Shown here one piece after another: positions 9,188 through 18,898 of a stretch of DNA of 64,000 nucleotides. The first letter of the stretch is position 1, and each line of letters opens with the position of its first letter. The notes below the pieces were generated by a model that saw only the letters and a program-made list of their open reading frames with translations, made no database searches and was not told the origin of the DNA. The DNA lies in contig NC_009879.1 in NCBI RefSeq assembly GCF_000014345.1, positions 387,501 through 451,500 of the forward strand. The letters are read 5' to 3'. The DNA is from Rickettsia canadensis str. McKiel. Its GTDB lineage: Bacteria; Pseudomonadota; Alphaproteobacteria; Rickettsiales; Rickettsiaceae. Made by a program: the position numbers and the translations under genes.

Positions 9188-10008
9188 ATGAAAACAATTT
9201 TACCTAAATGGTCGCTTGAAGTTCAAGATAGGCTTGATTATATAGTGCAGCAAATTTTGACTGGTGCCAAGGATAAAATTGCCATGATTATCTTGTATGG
9301 CTCGTATGCTAGAGGTGATTGGGTTAAAGATATGTATAAGGAAGGATCATATTACTTATGTTATATAAGTGCTTTTGACTGTTTAATAGTATTAAAAAAG
9401 TAAATTTAAGGAGCATGCTATTTTAAGGGTAGAATCTAATATAGAAAGAAGATTAGAACAAACAGATTTAAGAAAAGCCAAGGTTTTTTTACTAGAACTT
9501 GGATATCTATAATATGTGAATCTATAAGTGAGGTAAATGACAAGCTTGAAAAATGGCGTTATTTTTATACTGGATAGCAGTGAATTTTAAAAGATTTACC
9601 TTGATAGGAAGTAAGAGAGTTTGTAAAAGAAGATTATGGGCAGTGTTTTTGTAGAGGTGAAGGTTTTCTTTTTGGTACTCCATATATAGAAATCAATGAG
9701 TATGCTATAGCGGCTTTTTTGCTCCATCAGGCCTTACCGACAGTTTTTAAATTTTATTAGTTTTCTCTCGTTACAAACTAAAAATATACGATATAAGAAA
9801 GCTAGGTGTATATTGTACAAATTATAGCACTGCACTACTTAAAGTATTTTTGCAATCGTCTCCTGAGCAAGAAGAATGCTTGAAATTACTTGAAGAAGCA
9901 TATGTTAAGGCAAGATATAATAAAAATTATCAAATTAGTAAAGAGTAGTTACTTTACCTGATTGAGAGAGTAGAAAAATTAAAAATGATAACCGCAAATG
10001 TTTGGTGA
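9188..10008 (+). pseudogene. Nucleotidyltransferase-HEPN protein remnant, copy 1
   Basis: The first frame (9188-9403) encodes MKTILPKWSLEVQDRLDYIV and the nucleotidyltransferase motif ILYGSYARGDWVKD (GSx10 type), then drifts out of frame. Later frames recover a HEPN-like C-terminus: QEECLKLLEEAYVKARYNKN and LIERVEKLK, ending near 10008. The parent was probably a fused minimal nucleotidyltransferase/HEPN protein as in MNT-HEPN toxin-antitoxin modules. Several frameshifts and stops make it a pseudogene. A sister copy lies at 55805-56468 downstream of secA. Confidence 0.75.
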
Positions 10009-10084
10009 CACTAGACAATTCAGAGAATTTGTTGGAAGCGGCTTAATTAATAAAACTCGATGAACCGAAATAAACAAATCATTT

Positions 10085-11314
10085 ATGAAAATTATTAAGC
10101 AAATTCCGGCATGGATTCTTCTATGCTTATTTATTTTATCCCCGACTACAGAAACAATTTATACTTCAGGATTGCCGAGTGTCACCAAATATTTTGGCAT
10201 TGACGGCGGTATTACTCAAATTACCTCTACATTATATTTTTTAGGATTTGCTTTTGGTATATTATCACTTGGGAGATTATCGGATATTTATGGCAGAAGA
10301 CCTATAGTTTTATTAGGGCTTGTTATTTATGTTATATCTTCAATTATTAGCATTTTTGCAGTTAATATAGAAATGTTGATGATAGCTCGTTTTACTCAAG
10401 CTTTCGGTGTAAGTGTTGGGTCGGTTATCGGTCAGGCTATGGCTAGAGACTCCTATCAAGGTTCGGAATTATCATATGTTTATGCTAGCTTATCCCCGTG
10501 GCTTTTATTTATTCCTGCTGTAGGTTCATCTATAGGTGGCTATATTATAGAGTATTTAAACTGGCATTATGTTTTTGTATTTTTCAGTCTTACGGGTACT
10601 ATATTATTAGCTTTATATTATAAAGTACTACCTGAAACAAATTCTTATATCAATTTTTCTCAAAGCAGTAAATATTGTGAGGTTTTGCAGGTAATTATTA
10701 AAGATAAAATTCTTTGGTTATATGCTTTTATTATTGGTGCATTTAATGGTATATATTATGGTTTTTATATAGAAGCCCCTTTTATTTTTATTGATAAAAT
10801 GAAAGTGGCACCTTCCTTTTACGGTAAATTAGCTTTTTTATTATCTTTTGCTGGTATTGTTGGAGGGTTTTTAGGGGGGTATTTGATAAAAAAATGCCAC
10901 ATACACGATAAAAAAGTTATGGGTTTAGGATGTATTTTTAGTCTGTGTGGTTGTATATTATTTGCAATAAATGCTTTTATGTTGGAAGCCGTTCAAACAA
11001 GTAAAAACCTTACAATTATTATAATATTTGTGCCTATGATGACGCATATGTTAGGGCATAATTTACTTATTCCTATGACGCTTCGTTATGCACTGGAGGA
11101 TTATGCTAAAGTAACAGGTACTGCTGGTTCAATATTTGGTGCAATATATTATGTACTAATTGCAGTTATAACATATATAGTGGCTCAGATACATGCTGAA
11201 ACAATAAGCAATTTTGCTTTATTATGTGTAGCTTTAAGTATTAGCTCTGCTGCTGCATTTTACTATATTTGGCGTTTATATAAGAAAAAGCAATATAGAA
11301 AAGTTATATATTAG
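10085..11314 (+). CDS. MFS multidrug exporter, Bcr/CflA type
   Basis: A 409-residue inner-membrane protein with about 12 hydrophobic helices. MFS motif A is clear as [13 protein letters not shown] (63-75), preceded by ALPxxT-like [12 protein letters not shown] typical of Bcr/CflA drug:H+ antiporters; motif C-like glycines occur in helix 5 ([11 protein letters not shown]). The substrate cannot be read from the sequence. It is an intact gene between two decayed ones; its stop overlaps the end of the minus-strand Sca4-like remnant. Confidence 0.88.
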   Translation: MKIIKQIPAWILLCLFILSPTTETIYTSGLPSVTKYFGIDGGITQITSTLYFLGFAFGILSLGRLSDIYGRRPIVLLGLVIYVISSIISIFAVNIEMLMIARFTQAFGVSVGSVIGQAMARDSYQGSELSYVYASLSPWLLFIPAVGSSIGGYIIEYLNWHYVFVFFSLTGTILLALYYKVLPETNSYINFSQSSKYCEVLQVIIKDKILWLYAFIIGAFNGIYYGFYIEAPFIFIDKMKVAPSFYGKLAFLLSFAGIVGGFLGGYLIKKCHIHDKKVMGLGCIFSLCGCILFAINAFMLEAVQTSKNLTIIIIFVPMMTHMLGHNLLIPMTLRYALEDYAKVTGTAGSIFGAIYYVLIAVITYIVAQIHAETISNFALLCVALSISSAAAFYYIWRLYKKKQYRKVIY

Positions 11315-12200
11315 TTATATCTTATTGCACTCACGCCTTTTTTATTACCTCTCGGCATAGGGTTAGGAGGTGCCACAGGGGGGAGTAGTATTAACCTGTG
11401 AATTTTTTGTCAAACTTTCTTGTATTCGAGTTGCCTGCGTTACGACCTTATAACTTGATTTCTCTTCTTCTTTAGAAAAATTAACATAGCGATTATTATT
11501 TTTTGTAATCTCAACCTTCATCTAGTCATACTTACTTTGAGTTAGAAGTAGTGTATAGATTTTACCGTCATGTTCTACATAACATAACGCATCTTTGTCT
11601 TTACTCTTACTTGTAAACTTGAGAGCCTAGTATAGGCGAGCTTATTTCTTTAAGTACAAAGTGAGCAGTAAAATATAGCTGTACTAGCTGTTGGTTTATT
11701 GCCGTTCTCATCCAATGCAACAATAGATAAATCCATTGAACCTACAGCTTTATCAGGCTTTATAGGAAAATCAGTAGTTCTATAAGAATTCACTGTGGCT
11801 TCAGTGTCATCTTGCTTAAGTTATATGGTAAAAGGCTGTATTTATGGGTTATTTTAGCTAATGTATAAATTGCTTTAACAGCATCATTTCTAATAATATT
11901 TTCTCTAATATTCTCTTAACTTTCCCATTTTAGGTTGTATCTGGTCTCTGCATTTTTCATGAATCTTTTTATAGCCTGATATCTCAATCTTTTCTAACTC
12001 TGCTTTTGTTGTTTGCATAGCTTATTCTATTAAAGCTTTATTAGCACGATTTTCTAAACATAATTGTAATTTTAATTATTATTAAGTCTATCTGGAAAAT
12101 GTGTTTCTAAATATTGTTGCAATATGTCTCTTTGTTGTTTTAAAAGCTCTATTCTGACACGCTAATTATATTTGCTTTAACTTCTTCTCCTGTACATTAT
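11311..12200 (-). pseudogene. Sca4-like (120-kDa heat-stable antigen) remnant
   Basis: Minus-strand frames pieced together match the N-terminal domain of rickettsial Sca4 in order: ENRANKALIE and KAELEKIEISGYKKIHEK, then IRNDAVKAIYTLAK, then YRTTDFPIKPDKAVGSMDLS (Sca4 has YREIDFPIKLDKADGSMHLS), then LKFTSKSKDKDALCYVEHDG and KIYTLLLTQSKYD, then KVEITKNNNRYVNFSKEEE. It ends near 11311 with a short proline-rich tail. Multiple frameshifts and stops are present, so it is dead. The vinculin-binding C-terminal part of Sca4 is missing. It is downstream of the patatin gene on the same strand. Confidence 0.75.
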
Positions 12201-12289
12201 TAAGAGAGAGGGAAGCAATAAGCACCGTTTACTACTTCCGGTTCCTTTAGAGCTAGTGAACAGGAATTAGCTTGCACTTTTTTAAAGCC

Positions 12290-13200
12290 TGCTTTATCAA
12301 TTTTTCTTTATAGTTATGGTCTTTTTTAATAGGATTTGTGGGTAATTTAAAACTATCGGCTATTTGTTCTACAAATTTTAAGTGTTCTGTGGTCGGGTCG
12401 GTGTGACTCCTTCTTCACATACCGATTGTATTTTTACAGTAGTTTCTTTGCCCAATAATTGTAAGGTAAAATGTGGTTTATTAAATTCAATTCTAACTTT
12501 ATTTCCATTCTGATTAGAAACTTCTGGTGTATCATCCTTAGAAAACTTGCCAGAAGTAATTTCATTTAGTAAACTTACGTCACTAGTGCTTTTATCTGTT
12601 AATGTCTTATTGACTACCTCATAACCAATTACAGCATATGCTATTTGCAAAGACTTATTTTTTGATATTATAAATTTCTTCTAAAATTTGTTTATTCTCT
12701 TTAGGATTTTTGTATTTGTAATAATTATTACTAAAAGCTTCAACTAATTTAGTTATTTTTTCAACACCTTGCGGAAAATTAAAAGTCTTTAAATAATTAT
12801 CTAGGTATCGTGTCAATAAAGGTTTCTTATTTGTCTTCTTGTTCAGGCTCTTTATTTATTATTCTAGTAGATATTTCTAAGTGTACTTGAGTAAGCAATA
12901 GTTTTAGTACATCTGCATTATCAGCAAGGTACTTTCTAACAAAATCTAAATCTGTTTTTGTTGTTTCGCATAAATTTTGAAAAAAATGAGCAACTCCTTT
13001 CGTGCCTTTGTATATATAGTTTGGAGTGTCCATAGAAAATGCCGAACTCACTCTAATACTTTCTATAGTTTTTTAAGGCTCTTTCTTAAAATCTTTTCTT
13101 GGTTGTTTTGATGGGCTTCTAGTTGATTATTAATTAATTCTTAATTTTTTATTGCACGTTGCTCTCGTTGAAGCTGTGTTCTGAGTTCAGATTTATTCGT
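12290..13200 (-). pseudogene. Decayed unrecognised gene downstream of the patatin
   Basis: Minus-strand pieces in changing frames read as one former protein: coiled LRTQLQREQRAIKN and QEKILRKSLKKL near 13100-13190, then MDTPNYIYKGTKGVAHFFQN (12827-13051), LTRYLDNYLKTFNFPQGVEK, then AYAVIGYEVVNKTLTDKSTS (12378-12650), and HLKFVEQIADSFKLPTNPIK. The longest open segments are 74 and 90 codons. I do not recognise the family; it may be the N-terminal part of the same degraded Sca4-like locus or an independent gene in a former patatin operon. Confidence 0.5.
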
Positions 13201-13203
13201 TCC

Positions 13204-15045
13204 TTATGCTATAATCTCATGATTTAATACTTCATCGTCTATCCCTTCAAGGTTCATTTCTTCCTTTAAGGCTTCCATACTACAGCTACTGAATACATCA
13301 TGTTTCTTTTGCTCGGCTTGCCATTTTAAACTAGCTTGTTCAAAACTGACAATACATTCTTTAATTTCATTTAATGTATAATTTTCTGCTGTTTGTAAAA
13401 AGTTATCTATATCGTTTTTTAATGTCGGATTCTGTTCACTAAATGCATTTAAAAATTTCTTAATACCGGTTAATAATTCTTCTTTTTCATATTCTGTATC
13501 TTCTTCAAAGCCTTCATCATCAGGTTCTAGAGCTTGAGTTATCGGTTTATTAATTGTCTCTTGATTATTTTCTATATTCTCTTCTTCTTCAAAGCCTTCA
13601 TCATCAGGTTCTAGAGCTTGAGTTATCGGTTTATTAATTGTCTCTTGATTATTTTCTATATTCTCTTCTTCTTCAAAGCCTTCATCATCAGGTTCTAGAG
13701 CTTGAGTTATCGGTTTATTAATTGTCTCTTGATTATTTTCTATATTCTCTTCTTCTTCAAAGCCTTCATCATCAGGTTCTAGAGCTTGAGTTATCGGTTT
13801 ATTAATTGTCTCTTGATTATTTTCTATATTCTCTTCTTCTTCAAAGCCTTCATCATCAGGTTCTAGAGCTTGAGTTATCGGTTTATTAATTGTCTCTTGA
13901 TTATTTTCTATATTCTCTTCTTCTGCAAAACATCCATCTATCAAATCTACAGTTTGATTAGCTGCTTGTTCTTTATTTAAATTATCAAGTAAGTTATCAC
14001 ATAATTTTTGAATTAATTCGTTATTCTCTTGCACATATTTATATCCTATTTCTTCTAATCTTTCAATATTTTTAGGACTTGCATTATCTAAGCTTTTAGT
14101 TTCTTTTGTAATAGGTAATCCTACTTCAAAAAATTCATCTTTTCCAGATAAATCATTTTTAACCTCAGTAGTGGAAGAATTTTCCATATTGTGCATAAGT
14201 CTGCTTATTAATTTTCCTTTCACAAGCCAACCTATTATTCCGTCAGAGCCGATTTTAGGTATGGAATTTGTAGGTTCGATATTATTACTGAAATTGAATG
14301 CACAAACCATAGTATGGTCTAATATCTCTTTTTGTTCTTCACGTGTGAGGTTTTTATCTATGCGTGTATGATTTTGTTCTTTATGTATATAACCTTTTTT
14401 AAGCAACTTTAAAACTTCGCTTGCCGGTCTATTCGCATTGAGTCCTCCATCTGCATATGCATAAGGAGTGCCCGAAGCATAATTATATTCCTGTATGGCC
14501 GCTTTATCCATAATAGGTTTAAAATAAGTAGGTGCCGCTGTTGTTGCAAGTAATACGTCTTTTACTCTAACATGAGGACTATAACCGTGAAAACTATCAA
14601 AAACTTCTAATTTTCCACCGTTAGCAGTTAAATCATTTACCGGAATAACAAGGCGAGAAGTAGTACTGTCCATTCTATTATCACCTAAATATTTTTCTAA
14701 TAATTCTTTTAAAGGTTTTTGACTATATTTGTGAGTAAATATTTGTTTAACTGAACCTAGAAAGTTATCAGGAAATATATAATTTGCATTTGTTTTAAAT
14801 ATCTCCAAGGCCTCTCTAGCACTATATTTTGCTTCTTTTGCACCTAGTTCTTTTGGAATTGTTAATAAGGCAGCTATAAGACCACCGACACTAGTACCGG
14901 AAATAATAGGAAATAGCTCAGAAATAGATTTTCCTGTTTTTTCCTCAATTGCTATAAGCACTATTAATTCGGATATACCTTTAACTCCACCGCCGGACAG
15001 TGCAAGTACTCTATTAGTTTTTATATTCGCAATTTTCCCTGTCAT
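13204..15045 (-). CDS. Patatin-like phospholipase with tandem repeats
   Basis: A 613-residue patatin-family lipid acyl hydrolase. The oxyanion-hole motif is SGGGVKG (17-23), the catalytic serine lies in GTSVGG (Ser52), and the second dyad residue is Asp199 in DGGLNANRP. Rickettsial patatins have been reported as secreted phospholipase A2 enzymes acting on host membranes; no signal peptide is visible here, as expected for them. By its position near dnaA it is probably the Pat1 ortholog. Residues about 374-513 carry five nearly identical 28-residue acidic repeats containing QALEPDDEGF, which are not part of the catalytic fold. It starts with ATG at 15045. Confidence 0.9.
   Translation of the reverse strand: MTGKIANIKTNRVLALSGGGVKGISELIVLIAIEEKTGKSISELFPIISGTSVGGLIAALLTIPKELGAKEAKYSAREALEIFKTNANYIFPDNFLGSVKQIFTHKYSQKPLKELLEKYLGDNRMDSTTSRLVIPVNDLTANGGKLEVFDSFHGYSPHVRVKDVLLATTAAPTYFKPIMDKAAIQEYNYASGTPYAYADGGLNANRPASEVLKLLKKGYIHKEQNHTRIDKNLTREEQKEILDHTMVCAFNFSNNIEPTNSIPKIGSDGIIGWLVKGKLISRLMHNMENSSTTEVKNDLSGKDEFFEVGLPITKETKSLDNASPKNIERLEEIGYKYVQENNELIQKLCDNLLDNLNKEQAANQTVDLIDGCFAEEENIENNQETINKPITQALEPDDEGFEEEENIENNQETINKPITQALEPDDEGFEEEENIENNQETINKPITQALEPDDEGFEEEENIENNQETINKPITQALEPDDEGFEEEENIENNQETINKPITQALEPDDEGFEEDTEYEKEELLTGIKKFLNAFSEQNPTLKNDIDNFLQTAENYTLNEIKECIVSFEQASLKWQAEQKKHDVFSSCSMEALKEEMNLEGIDDEVLNHEIIA
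13508..13926 (-). repeat. Five tandem 84-nt repeats in the patatin gene
   Basis: Five copies of an 84-nt unit are almost identical; ccttcatcatcagg recurs at 13511, 13595 and every 84 bases. The unit encodes NIENNQETINKPITQA and LEPDDEGFEEEE. Near identity at synonymous sites argues for recent amplification. Confidence 0.9.
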
Positions 15046-16156
15046 CGCAATACCGTAAAGATTTATATTATGCGCAGTATATAATAAAAGTTAATTATTG
15101 TCAATAAAACCATCTAGAAATCTTAATTAAGATTTTACTTGTGCAATATAGTAATTATTAGAAAAGATACTTGATTCATGATAATATTTTAGTGTATCGT
15201 TAATATTATAACTATTATGTTATAAGATATGTTAGTTGTTAATCCCAGTAATATAGATAGATCCTAAGTTATTAGCTCGAGAAATAAATACAATGATGCC
15301 CTTAGTAAGGCAAGATTTAGCTGAGGTTGAAAGATATGATAACTTATGGCAAAGCACAATGACTTAAATTTGTTAAAGATAAGGAAATGATGCAAGCCTT
15401 AGCATTTATTATAGATTGCTTTGAGTAGAATACTGGAGAAACTTAAATATTAAAGAATTAAGTACTATAAATAATTTATCATATAGAGAGATAACTTCAG
15501 TACTCTTACAGCAACACTAGATACTTTAACTCCTCTCATAGGAATATTTTTTTCTGAATAATAAATTAAATAATAATGCTAAAATACTAGAACTTTGATC
15601 GCTCTTCTGATGAAGAGTTAAAAGAAAATTATTTTTACCTCAATACCTTAATTTTTTATTAAGGAATATACTAGAGGTTAATTATATATATAATAACTCT
15701 GAAGATTTTGAACTTAAACTAGGTTTAATATTATATAATGTAGCTGATAGATTTTTTAAATATTCTACTATTAGAGTTACTTAATAAAAAAATGGTATGA
15801 CATTGATGCCCCTGAATATACCAAGGGTGTACCACAAGATATTACCGCATAATTTAACCAAACTACTTCTCCTACCTTGTCTAAAAAGATATTAACACTT
15901 TCCTTGTCTACAAAAAGAAATATATATAATGAAAATGATGATAGTAATCAAACTTTGGATGTAAAAACAACTGATATAGACAAGAATATTTTAAACTAAT
16001 GGGAGAAGTTATATACGATTAAACACAGTATTAATATTATAGTCTTTTTGAGGTCCTAGCAATTGGTAGCGAAGAGTAAAAGAATCAATATTTTAAAATA
16101 TATAGGTAGCATCATATTGATCTTTATCGCATAAATGGCTACCTATAGCTTTTACA
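15046..16156. other. 1.1-kb decayed region
   Basis: No intact ORF on either strand. Plus-strand scraps include PLVRQDLAEVERYDNLWQST (about 15299-15358), KFVKDKEMMQALAFIIDCFE (about 15370-15428) and PEYTKGVPQDITA with LSKKILTLSLSTKRNIYNEN (15815-15940), separated by stops and frame changes. I do not recognise the family. It is probably one former gene of about 250 residues. Confidence 0.45.
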
Positions 16157-16441
16157 TTATCTATAAAATAGATAAAATAAGCTATTTTTATGAGCAATAA
16201 AATATTTTGTAACATTACTATTCTTAAAAAGATATCTATATTCTTTATTAGCAGAGATTTGATGATCGTAGTCGTGATAATGAATTTTTAACTCCTCTTT
16301 ATATATTAATTCATTTAAACTTTCAGGTAGAAAATACGCTACCCACTTACCGTAACCATGATTATCTATAATTCTTTTAATCTGGTACTGTCCAGATAAT
16401 CTTAAAACGAGTTCTTTTACGAAATAGTTTTTTGAAGGCAT
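16157..16441 (-). CDS. Small hypothetical protein
   Basis: A 94-codon ORF starting with ATG at 16441. The sequence is basic and aromatic-rich (MPSKNYFVKELVLRLSGQYQ; KIHYHDYDHQISANKEYRYL). No signal peptide, membrane segment or known motif is seen. It could be a small intact gene or the surviving end of a larger one; the decayed sequence on one side and a palindromic repeat at its start favour the latter. Confidence 0.4.
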   Translation of the reverse strand: MPSKNYFVKELVLRLSGQYQIKRIIDNHGYGKWVAYFLPESLNELIYKEELKIHYHDYDHQISANKEYRYLFKNSNVTKYFIAHKNSLFYLFYR

Positions 16442-16455
16442 TTGGTATAATACCT

Positions 16456-16530
16456 ATGTCCATTCCAGCGTAAGCGGGAATCCAGTAAAACATATAAATT
16501 AATTCCTGGGAATGACATTAATACGTTACT
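16456..16530. repeat. Intergenic palindromic repeat (type A)
   Basis: The copy runs from gtccattccagcgtaagcgg to cctgggaatgacatt. It lies between dnaA and the small ORF and may terminate dnaA transcription. Confidence 0.6.
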
Positions 16531-16549
16531 GAATGACAACTAAATTTTA

Positions 16550-17941
16550 TTAATTCTGTAATATTTTCATTAGTAAATTTATCTCTTCACGAAGTTCTAT
16601 ATCATTTTCTAGTAATTCTTCTACTTTTTTAATAGCATGCATAACCGTCGTATGGTCTTTTTTACCGAATTTTTTACCGATATCAGCAAGGCTTTTCGGC
16701 GTTAATGTTTTACTAAGATACATAGCTATTTGACGCGGTCTTGCAACTTCTCGTAATCTCCGTGACGATGACATATCGGATAATTTAATATTATAACGAC
16801 TAGCCACTTTTTTCTGAATATCTTCAACGGTAATTATTCTTTCATTAGAACGTAATAAATCTCTTAAAATATTTTGTGTATTTTCAAGCGTAATTTCTTT
16901 TAAAGTAAAATTAGAATGAGCAATCACCTTATTTAAAGCCCCTTCAAGTTCTCTAACGTTTGAAACGATTTTAGATGCTAAAAAATCAATTACGTTTTTT
17001 GGTATTTTAACATTCATTTGCTCAATCTTAGATTCTAGAATACCTAAACGCAGCTCATAAGTGGTACTATGAACGTCGGCAACTAAGCCCCATCCAAGGC
17101 GGGATTTTATCCGATCTTCAATATTATCTAAATCTGAAGGCGACCTATCACAAGAAATAACTATTTGACGGTTATTATCAATCAACGTATTAAAAGTATG
17201 GAAAAATTCTTCTTGAGTACTATCTTTGCCGCAAATAAATTGAATATCATCAATCATTAACACATCAACCGAACGAAATTTCTCTTTAAATGAGATTACT
17301 TCTTTGTTACGCAGAGCTTTCACAAACTGATACATGAATTTCTCTGCTGACATATATATCACTTTGCGGTTTGGGTTATTCTGCTTTATATACCAACCAA
17401 TTGCATGCATTAAATGCGTTTTGCCAAGCCCTACGCCACCATATAGAAAAAGTGGATTAGATTCAGAAACTGCATCCGTTGATTCTGCAACCGCTCTTGC
17501 AGCAGCATAAGCTAGCTCATTTGGTACTCCAACCACAAAATTATCAAAAGTAAAACGTACGTCAAGAGTTGAAAAGATATTTTCCGCATTAAGCTCACTG
17601 CTGCCAATATCGGCAAAAGTTTTAGTAGGTAGTTCTATAACTGTTTTGCTTGTTCCAGGTAACTCTTTAGTAATTATTTCAACCGACTTAATAGTATTAT
17701 TATAATGTTGAAATAGTTGCAATATGACCATAGAGTACTTGGATTTTATCCAATCTCTAACAAAGTTAGTAGGGGCACAAAGAATAACAGTATTTAATGA
17801 AGATTCTATAAAATTGACTTTACTAAACCAGCTATTATATAGAGTTTCACCATAATGATTGTAAAGATCTTGAGCCACATGACTCCAGACATTTAAATAA
17901 TTATCCCCTTGATCTGTTAAAATTATTTGATTAGTACTCAC
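16550..17941 (-). CDS. dnaA: Chromosomal replication initiator DnaA
   Basis: A 463-residue AAA+ protein that binds DnaA boxes and opens oriC. Domain I covers about 15-90; Walker A is GGVGLGKTH (168-176), Walker [10 protein letters not shown] (227-235), and the C-terminal DNA-binding signature [14 protein letters not shown] starts near 427. The start is GTG at 17941. Its neighbours are a rhodanese-like gene and the patatin region, not dnaN or gyrB, and I see no cluster of DnaA boxes beside it, so the origin is probably elsewhere, as in other Rickettsia. Confidence 0.97.
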   Translation of the reverse strand: MSTNQIILTDQGDNYLNVWSHVAQDLYNHYGETLYNSWFSKVNFIESSLNTVILCAPTNFVRDWIKSKYSMVILQLFQHYNNTIKSVEIITKELPGTSKTVIELPTKTFADIGSSELNAENIFSTLDVRFTFDNFVVGVPNELAYAAARAVAESTDAVSESNPLFLYGGVGLGKTHLMHAIGWYIKQNNPNRKVIYMSAEKFMYQFVKALRNKEVISFKEKFRSVDVLMIDDIQFICGKDSTQEEFFHTFNTLIDNNRQIVISCDRSPSDLDNIEDRIKSRLGWGLVADVHSTTYELRLGILESKIEQMNVKIPKNVIDFLASKIVSNVRELEGALNKVIAHSNFTLKEITLENTQNILRDLLRSNERIITVEDIQKKVASRYNIKLSDMSSSRRLREVARPRQIAMYLSKTLTPKSLADIGKKFGKKDHTTVMHAIKKVEELLENDIELREEINLLMKILQN

Positions 17942-17971
17942 TTAAAACTGCCACGGTAAGTTATTTTATTT

Positions 17972-18298
17972 CTAGCCTTTATTTTGATTGTTTCCTTCAA
18001 AAAGGTCACTAATATTATAACAATTTTTATAACCTATATTAGTTATAAAATTTGCTGCCGTAAATGACCTATATCCTGAACGAAACAGTAAAAATATCAT
18101 TGCATGAATTTTATCGTTAATGATAGATAAAAAATTATCTTCAAAATCTTTATTCAATTGCCAACTTAGAAAGATCACCTTATGAGGTATTCCTACTTGT
18201 TTCCATTCTTCTCTAGTCCTAACATCTACAAGAAAAACATTATCATTTGAAACCAGTATATTATAAGCTTTTGTACAACAGATATTTTGAACCGACAT
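17972..18298 (-). CDS. Rhodanese-like domain protein lacking the catalytic cysteine
   Basis: A single-domain rhodanese fold of 108 residues: FLVDVRTREEW (22-32) is the CH2A-type motif, and SGYRSFTAANFI (74-85) follows the active-site loop. The loop normally reads CRSGxRS, but here it is FRSGYRS with Phe72 where the persulfide-forming Cys should be. A single TGT to TTT change would explain it. Without that cysteine, sulfur transfer is not expected, so it may be decaying or serve a binding role. It lies 30 nt upstream of dnaA on the same strand. Confidence 0.8.
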   Translation of the reverse strand: MSVQNICCTKAYNILVSNDNVFLVDVRTREEWKQVGIPHKVIFLSWQLNKDFEDNFLSIINDKIHAMIFLLFRSGYRSFTAANFITNIGYKNCYNISDLFEGNNQNKG

Positions 18299-18622
18299 AT
18301 TTACGTTTTTTTGCTGTTATTGATAATAAAAATTAATAGAATTACCCATGTAGAATATGGATTTATTAGAGTGCTTATAGCATGTTCAATAAAGTTAATT
18401 TAAAACTAATTAAGTTCTTTTTTGCTGCAAATTATAAGATTTTTTTTGAAATATGAGTAACTATTCTTCGAAGAATCTTATTAATTTTCGCTAAAAATCT
18501 CTTTAATTATTAATTGAAATAACTTGATTGACCATGCTATATTTAAAGCATTTTTAAAATGATCTTGGTATTTGATAGTTTTAATAATATTATTATAAAA
18601 ATTTTTTGCAAGGCTTTATATC
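18299..18622. other. Divergent intergenic region between the rhodanese gene and sdhE
   Basis: About 320 bases without a gene. It holds the long imperfect palindrome at 18376-18541 and must also contain divergent promoters for the minus-strand rhodanese/dnaA genes and plus-strand sdhE-mfd. Several TATAAT-like sequences occur, but none stands out. Confidence 0.6.
18376..18541. repeat. 166-bp imperfect palindrome
   Basis: The left arm starts tatagcatgttcaataaagt and the right arm is its reverse complement with a few changes (the rc reads tatagcatggtcaatcaagt and stays alignable for about 60 bases). The centre is the perfect ttcttcgaagaa. A diverged copy of the right arm lies at about 369-430. 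Confidence 0.7.
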
Positions 18623-18886
18623 ATGAATAAATTAAATAAAAATTCTTTACAAAAAAAACTTCTTTATCTTAGTAAAAATCGCGGCTGTAAAGAAATGGAT
18701 TATATACTTGGTAGCTTTACCGAAAAGTATCTATCTTTGATGGATGAGAAAAAACTTGAAAGCTATGCTTTGATACTTGATCAAAATGATAATGATCTTT
18801 ATAATTGGATTAATAATAAATCTTCTGCTCCTTCTTATCTAGATATTGAAATAATTGATAAATTACGCAAAATAGCTAAAGTATAA
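18623..18886 (+). CDS. sdhE: FAD assembly factor SdhE
   Basis: An 87-residue helical protein with the family motif RGCKEMD (residues 20-26; RGxxE) and the downstream YALILDQNDNDLYNWI helix. SdhE promotes covalent FAD attachment to the succinate dehydrogenase flavoprotein. It lies 12 nt upstream of mfd on the same strand, so the two are probably co-transcribed. Confidence 0.9.
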   Translation: MNKLNKNSLQKKLLYLSKNRGCKEMDYILGSFTEKYLSLMDEKKLESYALILDQNDNDLYNWINNKSSAPSYLDIEIIDKLRKIAKV

Positions 18887-18898
18887 ATTCCTACCGTA

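Noticed and set aside
13508..13926. Possible CRISPR array from evenly spaced repeats
   Set aside because: The 84-nt units are contiguous with no spacers and lie in frame within the patatin gene; no cas genes are present.
15046..18622. Chromosome origin next to dnaA
   Set aside because: I saw no cluster of DnaA boxes (TTATCCACA-like) or 13-mer array, and Rickettsia dnaA is not usually at the origin.
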